Of a stretch of 64,000 bases of DNA, positions 20,182-30,849 are shown in pieces. Position 1 is the first letter of the stretch, and every line of letters begins with the position of its first letter. Source of the DNA: Lithodes maja (taxonomy: Eukaryota > Arthropoda > Malacostraca > Decapoda > Lithodidae); the NCBI GenBank assembly GCA_037953745.1, contig JBAKBP010006563.1, forward strand, positions 45,055 through 109,054, given 5' to 3'. The notes below the pieces were generated by a model. It was not told the origin of the DNA, did not search any database, and worked only from the letters and a program-made list of their open reading frames with translations. A program made the translations under genes and the position numbers.

Positions 20182-21818
20182 TAGGCAAGGGTCTTAAAGC
20201 CTACGATGCGTTACCTTTGGAGTCATGTATTGTGTATGAGGATCTCAAGGAGGCTGTCCTGAGGGCTTACGAACTGCAACCAGAAACGTACCGTTTGAAG
20301 TTCCGGGGTGTAACCAAGGGAAGAGATAGCACCTTTTTGGAACACGCCCGGGACTTGTCCGATGCTATGGGGAACTGGCTCCGATCTGAGAAGGTAACAA
20401 CGTTTGATGGAGTTAAGCAGTTGATGATGTTGGAGCAGTTCTTTAAGAGCACGGGCGGTGATCTAACTTTGAACTTGAAGGAGAAAAACCCAAGAACTCT
20501 AGTCGAAGCAGCAGAAATGGCTGATCGACGGCTGTCGTTGATTCGGGGTTGCGGGTCCTCACAGAAGTACGATGTAAGTGCTAAGGACCGTTATCCTCCC
20601 CCTCCCCAGAACAATGACACATTTAAACAGAAGAGCCATGAAACTAAAACTGAATCCAAACCTTACACCACACCGTATGTGAAAAGTCAGGGGCCTTTTA
20701 CATCACAGTATAAGCCGAAACCGAAATTTATGTGTTTTAGTTGCCACCAGGAGGGTCATAAGGCAAATGAGTGCCCTAGTCGACCTCCTCCGGCAGCCGT
20801 GTCTTTTGCTCACGGCATTGGAGTGTTCAAGAGGACATCAGAGTTTGTTAGAGGCATTTCTTCCGAGGTAAATACACTGCCAGTGCAGAAGGATCCGGAA
20901 GGCTTATTCCCTGTCCGTGATGCCTTTAGTGACCACAGGGGACTCGGTTGTGTGGAGTGGGGGGGTAGAAGACATGAGGTGAGAATTTTGCGTGACACTG
21001 GGGCATCGCAAACACTGTTGAGAAATTTCACTGGTAAACCTGTCAATACGGCGCGGGTGGTTGTGGTTCAGGGAGTTAATGCGACAAGGTCATACCCGCT
21101 TGTAAGAATGAAGGTGGAAGTTGATGGTGTGACTCGGGACCTGGATGTAGGAATTGTGGAGAAGTTACCTGTTGGGGGCGTCGACCTCCTTCTTGGCAAC
21201 GACTTTGCGGGACCTACTTCTGAGGCTCCACCCTTGGTCGTTGCCGAGAAGCCGGCCGACGTGAGTAGGGAGGAGCAGGAGTGGGTTGAGAAGTGTCCGG
21301 TGCAGCCTATGGCGTGTGTTGTCACCGGAGATCCTGCATCCAGGGAGTCACATTCTGGTCAACAATCTTTAGATCAGCGGAGGAAGGGTACCGAGAAGGG
21401 GTTGGAAGTTGATGCGGTTGAGAGTTTAGTATCAACGGCCCTTCTCGGGGACTCAGTATTAGGACCAAATATTGAGTCTGAAGAAGACCCAGTAACTGTT
21501 GTGGAAAAGGCAGAGGATGGGCTTAAAAAGACGAAAGAGTTGAAGGAGGACAGTGATGCACAGTCGGGAGATGTGGCAACAAGGTACCCTGACGCGTACC
21601 CTATGAGAAATGGGTCGGCGAAGACGGTGGTCCGAAGCTTGCTAGTGTATTTTTCCCGGTATGGTTACCCGCAGGGGATTCGGTCAGTCCAGGGACCCAA
21701 CTTCACTTGTAGCCTCTTTGTTCAAGCAATGCCGCAGCATGAGATTGTTGGGGTTGTGTCATCTGCGTATCATCCGGAGAGCCAGGGTGTGTTAGAGCGA
21801 TGGCACTCAGCCTTGTAA
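20124..21818 (+). pseudogene. gypsy-B gag end, zinc knuckle, protease and integrase core fragment
   Basis: 564-codon frame. In order: WAALVSSRLIGKGLKAYDAL and LKEAVLRAYELQPETY; a SCAN-like block (LEQFFKSTGGDL, EAAEMADRRLSL); zinc knuckle CFSCHQEGHKANEC (about 20733-20774); protease LRDTGASQTL (DTGA from 20994) and VDLLLGNDFAG; then an abrupt change at about 21586 to integrase core sequence with IRSVQGPNF and YHPESQGVLERWHSAL. The second catalytic Asp of the integrase D,D,E triad is missing (SVQG where SDxG is usual); the Glu in ESQGVLE is kept. The N-terminal zinc domain and first Asp are deleted. TAA at 21816 interrupts the integrase. Confidence 0.8.
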
Positions 21819-21821
21819 TCT

Positions 21822-22340
21822 GTGCTTCGTTGTTGTTGCTTTGAGAGTGGGAAGGATTGGAATCTTGGCCTGCCATGTGTTTTGTGTGCTGTGCGGGAGG
21901 TACCTGGGGAGAGTTTGGGATTCAGCCCTAATGAGCTCGTCTTTGGACACCGTGTCAGAGGGCCTCTCCATATGGTTGAAGAAGTATGGGAGGGCGCAGA
22001 AAAACCTTGTTCTATGCTCAAGTGTGTCCTCAACAGTCGAGAACGGATGTTGCGCAGTCTGGAGTTGGCTGGCCGTAATTTGACTAGCTCTCAGGCCCTC
22101 AGGAAGGACAGGTACGACCTCAAGGTTGAACTCAGGGAGTTTCACGTGGGTCAGGAGGTGTTGATTCTACTGCCCCTTGTAGGTCACCCCTTATCCGCGA
22201 AGTACGCTGGTCCTTATAGGGTGGTGGAGGAGCTATCAGACCTGGATTACTTGGTAGCCATTCCAGACAGACGGAAGCGCAATCAGTTATGTCATGTTAA
22301 TCCCATGAAGGAGTATGGGAGGCACCCCCCTGAGCCTCTC
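21822..22340 (+). pseudogene. gypsy-B integrase C-terminal part with GPY/F module
   Basis: Continues the integrase after the stop: PGESLGFSPNELVFGH, then YAGPYRVVEEL (GPY/F module, about 22200-22240) and LCHVNPMKEYG. GPY/F is an integrase C-terminal DNA-binding module of Ty3/gypsy elements. No chromodomain is seen. What follows is RNase H, not the 3' end of the element, so integrase lies upstream of RT/RH. Confidence 0.8.
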
Positions 22341-22412
22341 ACTGTGCCTGTGATGACGTTTAGCAGTCAAGGTGGAGAAGGAGAACGGGACAGTCAAGCT
22401 CAGGTGGAGGAT

Positions 22413-22910
22413 AACTGGAAGGATAAGAACTTCAAATGGGCGCCTGAGTGTGAGAAGGTGTTTAGAGAAGTAAAACACCTGTTGTGCACTCACCCGATCC
22501 TCAGGGCCCCTGACTTTAGCCTACCTTTCCAACTAGCAACGGAGGCTAGTGGTGTAGGGGCTGGTGCCGTCCTTGTGGAAAAGGGCGATGATGGGCTGGA
22601 GCATCCTCTTAGTTTCTGCTCGGAGAAGTACAATTCGGCCCAGGGGAGCTGCTCTGTTGTCGAGGAGGAGCTGCTGGCGGTTGTGCTTGCGCTGGGGCAT
22701 TTCGAGGTCTATGTTCCAGCCTATGGTCCGGTCGTTGTAGTTTACCCAGATCATCACCCTCTCAAGTTCTTGGACCAGTTTCACAATCGGAATATGAGGC
22801 TGACCAGGTGGTCGCTAATGTTACAGGAATATAACCTGGACATACGCCATATTGCCGGTTGTGACAACGTGATTGCAGATTGTCTTTCGAGGGTAGATGA
22901 TCCTGGGTAG
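22413..22910 (+). pseudogene. gypsy-B RT tail and RNase H
   Basis: In frame with the integrase C-terminus. FKWAPECEKVFREVKHLL is the RT thumb/connection, then RNase H with LATEASGVGAGAVL, VVEEELLAVV, YPDHHPLKFL and NVIADCLSR. The first catalytic Asp position (usually TDAS) is Glu here (TEAS). The Glu, the DHxPL Asp and the final ADxLS Asp are present. The RT fingers and palm are wholly missing, an internal deletion between about 22340 and 22413. Stop at 22908-22910. Confidence 0.8.
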
Positions 22911-23384
22911 ATTGACACACGGGTAGCCTCCTGCTTTAGTTTGAATAGTATTTTGCGCTTGGTGCTTGTTGGCTCGCGGTTGTAGCCCAGCGTATTGGGT
23001 CGTAAAGCAGGAGTTGAGCGTTTGGTATAGAAGAAAAAACTAGGCTTGCCCCTATAGTGCAGCCGAAATAAACAAATTATAAACATAAAAATCAAATAAA
23101 AACTCTTTCTTTGATAGTTGATTTTTTTTAGTATGTTATAGCAGTAATTCTGAGTTGCACTCCTCTCAGAATGCTGGGCTAGAGAAGCTCGCTCTTGAGG
23201 AGCATAACTACATATAATTTAACCTATGGTGTTGGGGAGGGTTATAATTTTGAAAAATGTTTTGTTGAAGAACTGTGCCAGAGATTTTACTGCCGCTGGG
23301 TGATGGGAAGTGGAGATATAGCATGGGTTCTAACCATCAGATTTTTGTGAGCCTTGGGGCCTCTGAGAAAAATCTTGGGGGGGG
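22911..23384 (+). other. gypsy-B 3' non-coding region and polypurine tract
   Basis: Contains AACTAGGCTTGCCCC (about 23038), also found after RNase H in gypsy-A at about 25659, and an AT-rich block. It ends with a run of eight G (23377-23384) directly before the LTR, the likely polypurine primer for plus-strand synthesis. Confidence 0.65.
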
Positions 23385-25179
23385 TGTGACGTTAACCACT
23401 CCGTTAGAACCGCATGGCTTGTCCTACAGTGACTCCCTAGGATCGCCAGGGCAGTGGATGGGGCTACAGTTTATGTATTAGAGTGTGCTTTATTTCATAT
23501 GAAAGCTTGTGTCATGGGCAGTCCAGAAAGGCTCTTTGTTTTCACCCAGGTCAAGGCTTTATATATTTAATTGTAAAGTATATGTTTTATCATTAACTAG
23601 TAATGATGGGATCTGGGAGAGAGAGAGAGAGTAGAACAGAGTGAGAGGGAGCGCGCAGTGTTTTTGTCCCGCTCGATGACGTCACGGCTGGCTGCCTCGT
23701 GGGGGTTGGTTGAGAGGTCCTTACCATGCTGCCAGCTCCCTTGCTAGTGGCTAGAGGACTTGTAACCGCTTTTTTTCCACGCGGCTCGAGCTAGTGCGAG
23801 TATATATACAGTTCCTCGCCACTCTCTCCCTCAGATCTGGTTTCTAGAACGCATCCATCTTTTTTCCTTGCTACCTGTCCCCCGCTCCGCACCTGAGAAT
23901 CTTTTCCTCTGCCTACCTCTCTCTTTTTTCATATCTTTCACCACCTTTTATTAATATTATATCCCCTCTGGTTAACTCTGCAAAATCAGCTTCATGCTGG
24001 CCAGTTGTATTGTGCGTTAAGGTATGATATAACCCATGTATGTTAGTTGTTAAGATAAGTGGATCACGAAGCATTGGTTGGCATTTATATTGTTTAAGTA
24101 CCGCGTCCTATAATTATTAGTGTTCTGCTGGATTAGATAATGCTAGACTAGGAGTCTGATATTATAAGGTATTGTTTCCTATGAGTGCTGGCTTTAGTTA
24201 AAAGCGGCACGACATACCTGAGAACTGGAGTTGATTGAGTAAATTCTAGTCTGTGTGCCATTGAGAGTAGAGCATGCACGAATGAGGGCTTTTTGCCTAT
24301 ACCATTCTGCACTGTTCTAAGCTCGTTGTTTGTCTTTGAGGTACGCCAGGAGAACGCTTAATACTTCGGTATTAAGGTTTCTCAAGAGAGCTACCCTTCC
24401 CTATAACGTAATATTTGATGCACAGACTTGAGATTTGCACTAGGCTATGCGGCATGCCATGCGCACCAGTATCTCGTATCATTGACTCTAGCTAGACTTT
24501 ATCAGTCACCGTAAACATTAAGTATATTAACCTAATTACTCTTTTTTATGCATATCCATTTATGATTACACAAGCATTTCGCAGCCTAGTTTGATGTATG
24601 GAGACACAAACGACTTAGGCTCTTTTTGTTGATAGGAATACTGCATTGTCGTGGCGATTATTATTGTTGTAGCGTTTAGGATATTCTTGGCCCCGACTGC
24701 ATTATATATTCTGCCTTTTTGTGTGCATAGCCTGCATGAGCATTGTTCCGCTGCCTGCCTTTTTGGGTTCCATTTCCGATACGAGCATCTTTATAGCATC
24801 TAACATTTAAAGAAGATTCCTTGTTAGTGTTGAAGGACTTTAGTGCACTTTCTTTCATGCAGGAGTGCCTGACATTTATTGATTAAAGTAACGTAAGCTG
24901 TAACTTCTCTTACCACCTTACTTTGCATACCATAACCAAGCACCTTCGGTTATAGGTAGTAATAGGCTGTTTTCACATAACATTAAGCCTAGAGTAGACG
25001 CACATTTATTGAGAGTTTGATAGCCTATTATTGCATATAGAACTCTGTAGAGTATTTGTGTTCTTTGTTCACTGGGAATATACATCAGAGGTTGGAGCTA
25101 GCGCTTTCCGTTGTAGCATTTATGCCATTACTAGTCCAATGAATAAGAGCCCTGATATATTTGAACCCCAGTCGTAACA
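23385..25179 (+). repeat. gypsy-B 3' LTR
   Basis: 1795 bp, near-identical to the 5' LTR apart from the RTE insertion and a few substitutions and small indels (for example AGTATACTGTATATACAG against AGTATATATACAG). Confidence 0.9.
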
Positions 25180-25183
25180 CCTG

Positions 25184-25661
25184 CTCAACAGCCTGTCATG
25201 AAAACAGAGCTAGACGACATGTGGAAAAAGGGTCTGAGGGATAACGGATATCGTGAGTGGTCGTTGCCATTGAGTTTGCAACCTGAGTTGAGTGGCAAGA
25301 TCCGTGTGTATGGTGATTGCAAGAGTGTGGAAGCATTATCCCTGACAGACGCCTATCCATTACCTAGAGTTGACGATACCATAGACCGCATCGGGCCTGC
25401 CTCGCTCGTCACGAAGGTAGAACTAGTGAAAGGTTATTGGTAGGCCCCGTTGCCGGAAAGAGCGAAGAGAAGTGCCAGTCTTGTGATGAACTGGGCAGTT
25501 TATCAGTGTCAGGTGTTGTTTTGCTGCCGGAACACAAGTTGGATGTGTGGCATGCTCAGGGCACTGATAATGTTTTGGCTGATTGTTTGTCACAGGAGGG
25601 TTTGTTTGCAGGAGAACCCTCGCCGTTCAGTCAGTGTGTGTTGAGAGTGGAGAAAAACTAG
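25184..25661 (+). pseudogene. gypsy-A RT fragment resumed, joined to an RNase H end
   Basis: Resumes the RT after gypsy-B: QQPVMKTELDDMWKKGL, EALSLTDAYPLPRVDDTIDR and KVELVKGYW, typical gypsy RT fingers. A TAG at 25441 replaces the usual Gln. The same frame goes on PLPERAKRSA and WAVYQCQV, then a deletion and frame change bring in EHKLDVWHAQGTDNVLADCL (about 25530-25590), the RNase H end. The RT catalytic YxDD and most of RNase H are gone. Confidence 0.75.
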
Positions 25662-26031
25662 GCTTGCCCCTGTAGAGCAGTCGTCAAAAACAACATTAAA
25701 ATTAAATAAAAAAAATCACAAAAACTCTTTCTTTTTGATAGTTAATTGTAAGTTGCCAATATTATAGCTAATGTCCTAAGTTGAATCTGTCTTTCACTTA
25801 GGAGGCTGGGCTCTGTGAAGCTCGCTCAGGGAGCATAGTAGGCTAAAATTGTACTATTATGTTTGGGAGGGGTTATAAGATTTTCTTTATGCTACTGTGT
25901 TGTTTTTATTTAAGATTGAGCTTAGCATTTCATTTTCTGGTGGAGTGGCGAGTGTGGCGGGTCTTGTCGGCATTCTGCCTTGTCAGATATTGTGCTCGCC
26001 TAATGTTGCACATTCTATATCTTGGGCGGGG
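25662..26031 (+). other. gypsy-A 3' non-coding region
   Basis: Shares ACTAGGCTTGCCCC and an AT-rich block with gypsy-B 3' sequence. It ends CTTGGGCGGGG before the LTR, a possible polypurine tract interrupted by one C. Confidence 0.6.
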
Positions 26032-28527
26032 TGTGACGCCTACCAGCATTGGCAGAATCGCCTCTCGTTAGCCACTAGCGCTCGCCAGGGCAGTGAAATG
26101 GGCTACAGTTGTCAGAGAATGTTGTTCTTTCTTTCATAGTACTCGTATTGTCACCGACAGTCCAGTGGTGGTGTTTATTTTCGTCTGTAACAATGGGAAG
26201 TGCTTTATATCTTCAGTAGAATATAACATGCATTGTATATAGTTAAGGAGAGAGAACAATATAGACAGTGGGGTGGTAGTGTGTGCGTGCGTATACATGT
26301 GGTGCCTCCCCCCGCTCGTAGGCTCGTGCGCGTGCCTTCTCACGCCTCTTGATTGGCTGGTGTGTTTGGCTGTGTCACGTGACACCTGCTGCCTTGTGAC
26401 GTCTCGGCCCGTTATTGGCCGACCACCGCGTCTTAGTGGGCTCCTGTGTGCATGTGGGTCCACAGGAGCTGCCTTCTTCAGAGCAGGCCAGGGGCGCACA
26501 CGACTAACATCCCTTTTACAACTGTCCCCCATATTCCCACCATTCTGATACTGTTTCTCTCACTCAACTTCCTTCCTTTCATTCCTCTAATCTTTTAACA
26601 TCACAGCACTCCCTTTGGGTTCTGTACACGATTTCATATCGGCCCATCGTATTGTGTGCGTCGCTCTCAGAGATATTTCCATGTATTAGAATAGGCTATA
26701 AGGGTTCTTAGTCTATGGAGGTTGGATGACTCTGTGTGTGTCTCCCTCAGCGTCCTTAGGTTATGGAGGTTTGATGACTCTTTGTGTGTGTCTCCCTCAT
26801 TATCATTAGTGCTCTGCTGGGTTATTTGATGCTAGACTGGGATAAGGCTTCTGTTGTCGTTGTCACCGATGTGTGTATGGTTTGCTTATACCTATACGAC
26901 TTCGACGGTTTCTGTGGTAGCCTAGGTTGTCCTTTTGGTTGTGTCTTTTGCGAGTGCAGCATCGTGTTGTAAGAGGGCATTAGCCTACTACCTTATAACA
27001 CAGTGCTGCCTCTTTGCTTGACTTTAGAGGGATCGCCAGGGTAGAACCAGATACTTGAGATCTGGATCTACCAAGAGAGCATCCCCGTCATTAACGTAAC
27101 TTTAACCATACCGCCTTAAGGACAACGCTAGGCTATGAGCCTGTCTTGCTCAGCCACAGTTTCCTAACCTTGATATCCCAGCTAGACTTTATTCGCCTAG
27201 CAGACACTAGTTAGGACCTAAGCTCTTTTGATATGTATGCATTATTATTCACAAGCATTTATTAGTTTAGATTGTTGTTGAGTTGTACAACCATACTAGA
27301 CTGTTTCGTTAATAAGGAAGTACTTCTTTTAGTGTCGAGCATTACTACCATTGCGCATTTATAGTATTCTCGTGTCAGTTAACATTATATGTCCTATCTT
27401 TTTGGGTATTCCATTTACACGTGTGGTGTCCTGCCTCCTGCATTTATATAGTTTAAGATACGAGCATCTTATGAGCATCAGACATTCTTCAGAAGTTTCC
27501 AGGTCTATGCTGTAGGACTATACTTCACTTTCTTTCAGATAGGAGTGAAGAGTTTATTGTTGTTTTAACCCGGGAAGCTGCGGAAGACTCTTAAGAGTTT
27601 CCCTCCGGCGGACTGCGGGAAGACTCTCCTGAGTAAGTAAAACTAAAATCAACTTTTTACATCGAAAAAAAAAAAAAAAAAATTTTTATTTTTTTTATTT
27701 TTTTATTTTTTTTTGGCCCCTGGCCATGCAAAATCTCAGTCCTCTACCTCCCCTCCTTCCCCACTTTCCTCCTATTCCTCAGTTATCACCTATTTTCCCT
27801 ATTATTCCCTTATTCTGAGGGTATATATTTCGTGCTAACATTAGCGAGTTGCAAGCAGGTGTTGTCATCCACTGATGGCCATCGAGTGCAGAGAGAGAGA
27901 GAGAGTATCGATCGACTGTGTCGCAGTGGTCTTGGGGAAAATTGGCGGGAAGGTAGCTTGCCTCACCCATACATTATACAACTCGCGGGCTATATCTCCG
28001 ATTTTGACCATCCAAACGCTGTTTTCACTCGTTTTATTGTTGTTTCAGGTTAATACCTTTATAATCAACCCATAATAGGCGCATATGGATAATTATTAAT
28101 GCTATTAATGGTACAATGAATATTTTAGTGACGAAAAACCTCAAATACGTCAGCACAGGGGGACGTTTTCATTTACCCCCGTGCGCACTTCAGAGGTTAA
28201 AGTAACTGTATTGAAACATCTTTTTAATATATTAAATCTTGCAGTGATTTAATTGATCTTCCCATAGATTCGTTTGTATGATTTTAACGTAACTTGCATC
28301 CTGTGTGTTATCAGGCTATACCAGTGTGGGTTAGTCTGAAGTAGAGTACATTTATGCCCAGTTAAGGATACCCCATTATCGCAGATTAACTCTGGATGGT
28401 ATAGGTGTTTTTGTTCGCCGGCATATAGGTTCAAGGGTTTGGAGCTAGCGTACCGTTGTTGCATAGTGCCCTATTACTAGTCCAATCTTTAAGTGCCCTT
28501 GTTTTATTCACAGTTCCGGTCGTAACA
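26032..28527 (+). repeat. gypsy-A 3' LTR, holding a TTAA MITE
   Basis: Same sequence as 7761-9621 with few changes, plus about 630 bp of MITE at 27565-28200. The empty site is in the 5' LTR at about 9284 (GTTGTTTAAAGTAACTG), which fixes the MITE boundaries. Confidence 0.9.
27565..28200 (+). mobile_element. TTAA MITE, family 1 (copy 3)
   Basis: TTAA at 27565-27568 and 28197-28200. Ends TTAACCCGGGAAGCTGCGG and, on the other strand, TTAACCTCTGAAGTGCGC, imperfect inverted repeats. Next to the left end GGAAGACTCTTAAGAG and GGGAAGACTCTCC form a doubled motif as in copy 1. It has an A/T homopolymer block (27666-27713) and a short GA repeat. Absent from the 5' LTR, so it arrived after gypsy-A. Confidence 0.9.
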
Positions 28528-28533
28528 ATATAT

Positions 28534-29090
28534 ATATAGTTGCAGATACAAAACAAACAAACTCCTACCTTGAGATGTTTAGTGTGATGGCTGGCTCTGC
28601 ATTCCTTCTGAAACTTGGAAACCTCAGGAGTGTAGTTTGTAACTGCCATCCTCATACAGTCGTTCAGGTGACTGTCAGTCAGACGTGACCTATACTTGGA
28701 TTTTAATATTTTCATGGTTGAAAAGCCTGATTCGCACAAGTAGGTTGAACCAAAGCACGAACTTAGTCTCTGATAAATGTCCCTCAAGAGTGGATATTTC
28801 TCGCAACTCATTTGTGCCCAAAATTCAGGGTTTTCTACTTTGTTTTTTAGTTGTATGTCATTTTGCAAAGTAATAATTTCCATCTCCAGATCAGTGATGC
28901 TCTGTTTGAAAATCAGTCCAAGTTGAGAAGCAGTGTCACTAACATCGTTGTTATGAAATGGGTTAGATATGAAAGAGACTGCAGGTAGAACATTACTGAA
29001 GTATGGAAACCTTTTCTTGAATTCACCGTAAATCAAGTAGAGATGATCAGTGTACACATGAACATTGCATTCTGAGTTTTTCAAGTTCAT
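28534..29090 (-). pseudogene. hAT transposase C-terminal dimerisation region
   Basis: Encodes WAQMSCEKYPLLRDI and CESGFSTMKILKSKYRSRL, the C-terminal block of GTF2IRD2/ZBED-type hAT transposases. The frame shown as open to 28431 reads on into the gypsy-A LTR, so the native end lies before 28531. A frameshift separates it from the part upstream (29091-29225), where LQGR-like codons can still be seen. Confidence 0.75.
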
Positions 29091-29225
29091 CTTTTTTCCA
29101 AGGTAGGGAAGTGTTGGAAGAGCCCTTTAGATACCTGAGACATCCACAACTTAATCTTACTCATGAAAACATTTACTGAACTTATCATTGGGATAGGGTT
29201 TTCATTCGTCCTTGCAGTTCAAGAT

Positions 29226-29921
29226 TTAACTAGATGTAATATCAGTTAAAAATGCTAGGTCAGCTAGCCATTGTAGATCACCGAGTTCTTCACAAAACTC
29301 TCCCCTTTCTTGCAAGAAAGTTTTGATTTCAGGAATTAGCTGTTCAAATCTTTGGATAACTTTAGCCCTGCTTAGCCAACGTACTTCTGTATAAAAGACA
29401 AGGTCACCATACTGAGCACTCACTTCATCCAGAAGTCCCTTAAATAGCCTGTGTTGAAGAGGTCTAGCACAGATGGAATTAACAATTTTGACTACCACCT
29501 TCATGACATGTTCGTATTTAATTACTTTCGAACATAGAACTTGCTGATGTATGATGCAGTGATAACTAATAAGCTGAGGGAAGGCAGGGTCTTTTTTACA
29601 CAGTGTCACAAAACCAACATTACTACCTATCATTGATGGAGCACCGTCTGTTGTTATTGACACAAGCTTTTGGATGGGCATGTTGATCTTGTCTACAAAA
29701 CTCTTAAATGTTTGAAAAACATCTTCACCACATGTTTTTCCTTTCAGAGGTAAGACCACCAAAAAGTCTTCCTTCACATTATTATCAGCAAAAACCATGC
29801 GGATAAATACACTTAATTGGGCTGTGTCCACAACATCTGTCGATTCATCAAATTGCAAGCTGAAGTAATTACAGTTCTCTAGATCAGCTTTTATTTGCTC
29901 AAACACATTTTCTGACATCAT
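29226..29921 (-). pseudogene. hAT transposase central catalytic region
   Basis: 231 open codons: FDESTDVVDTAQLSVFIRMV carries the first catalytic Asp, SITTDGAPSMIG the second, then YHCIIHQQVLCSK and VRWLSRAKVIQRF. This is the RNase H-like fold of ZBED/GTF2IRD2-type hAT transposases. It ends in a stop at the frameshift leading to the C-terminal part. Confidence 0.8.
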
Positions 29922-30014
29922 TTCTATTCTACTGTGGCTGTGTTTCCCGACAAAGGCATGGATTTTACTGCATTTAAAATGTCAGCTTTATTCTTGAAAT
30001 TGTCAAATAATGTT

Positions 30015-30353
30015 TCAGCAGTGACAAGCACACTCTTTTACTGTTTCAGCATCCTCAAATGGCTTTTTATTTTTTGCAAGGACAAGGGCAACTTTAAATG
30101 ATGCATTTGTTGCTGCTTTAGCTTTGGCAATTGGTTTCCGAAAGGTGTCTTGTTGTGCAAGCAACTCACTTTTTAACTGTTTCACTTTCTCCCTTCTAAG
30201 AGCACTGTTACATGGATATTTAATACTGTATTGTTTATGAAGTGTATTAAAATAGCGTTCTACATTGCTTTTCTTGGACACTGCTACAGTTGCATGGCAA
30301 ATTATGCATACACACTTCTCTCTAGTATTAGTGAAAAAATCGTTTCTTCCCAT
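30015..30353 (-). pseudogene. hAT transposase N-terminal BED-type zinc finger
   Basis: 112 codons from MGRNDFFTN. It contains CVCIICHATVAV and NVERYFNTLHKQY, a BED finger pattern in which the first His appears replaced by Tyr (ERYF where HF is usual). A frameshift at about 30020 cuts it from the central region. DNA binding is doubtful. Confidence 0.7.
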
Positions 30354-30599
30354 TCGTCATTAAAAGCATAATTGTGACTGCGTTTCTTTGAACTTGAAGC
30401 TATTGATGTTCTTTCATATGTATTGTAAGACTGCTAGATATAAGTGTCACTGTTCTTGAAATGCAGTGCTAATTATGTTACACGGCAAAGGTACACCTTA
30501 ACTGGGCGACAGGGAGAAGCCAACTGATGAACTACGGTTGATCAATCATGATCAGTCCGGGTAAACTTCACGCGTCCTAGACACGAAAAAGCTCGAGGT

Positions 30600-30601
<2 letters not shown>

Positions 30602-30664
<63 letters not shown>
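30602..30664. repeat. (CT)n microsatellite inside the hAT
   Basis: About 31 CT units between the transposase start and the right hAT end. Confidence 0.95.
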
Positions 30665-30669
<5 letters not shown>

Positions 30670-30849
30670 GTCCGCCCAAAAGTTATTAAATATTATATTA
30701 TTTGTACTCTTACAGAACATTTATAATAATTTTCTTTAAAAAAAAAATAAGACATAAAAATAATAATTTTCTTATCAGTGTTTGCGGGCCCCTTGATAAG
30801 GTTTCGAGGGCACCATGGCGCCCGCGAGCTACAGGTTGGGGACCACTGC

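Larger units (their letters stand above)
16692..25179 (+). mobile_element. gypsy-B: second Gmr1-like LTR retrotransposon, inserted in gypsy-A RT
   Basis: LTRs 16692-19148 and 23385-25179, both TGTGACGTTAACC...GTCGTAACA, with a 4-bp duplication CCTG (16688-16691 and 25180-25183). It has a primer binding site, gag with SCAN-like and zinc-knuckle regions, protease, integrase and RNase H in that order. The integrase N-terminus and almost all of RT are deleted, and gag has one frameshift, so it is not autonomous. It is a relative of gypsy-A: Gag, PR and the 3' UTR align well, while the LTRs share only short end motifs. Confidence 0.88.
7761..28527 (+). mobile_element. gypsy-A: Gmr1-like Ty3/gypsy LTR retrotransposon, heavily nested
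   Basis: Bounded by matching LTRs (7761-9621 and 26032-28527), both TGTGACGCC...CGTAACA, with ATAT on each side (7757-7760 and 28528-28531). The interior holds gag, a zinc knuckle, protease, an integrase C-terminal remnant, then RT and an RNase H end, in that order. Integrase before RT is unusual for gypsy elements and is the mark of the Gmr1 group. The interior is disrupted by a CR1/L2 LINE, a hAT MITE, gypsy-B, several frameshifts and deletions of most of the integrase and of the region between RT palm and RNase H. Not autonomous. Confidence 0.85.
7619..30849 (-). mobile_element. hAT transposon split by gypsy-A
   Basis: The left end (7619-) and the complement of the right end (30849) both start CAGTGGTCCCCAACCT, a hAT-type terminal inverted repeat. 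Between them the hAT sequence is in two pieces, 7619-7760 and 28532-30849, about 2.46 kb together, separated by gypsy-A with a 4-bp ATAT duplication. The right piece encodes hAT transposase fragments on the minus strand. An 8-bp hAT TSD is not visible (flanks TAGACTCT and CATGATTA), so the two ends could belong to related elements, although size, orientation and TIR identity support one element. Confidence 0.7.
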
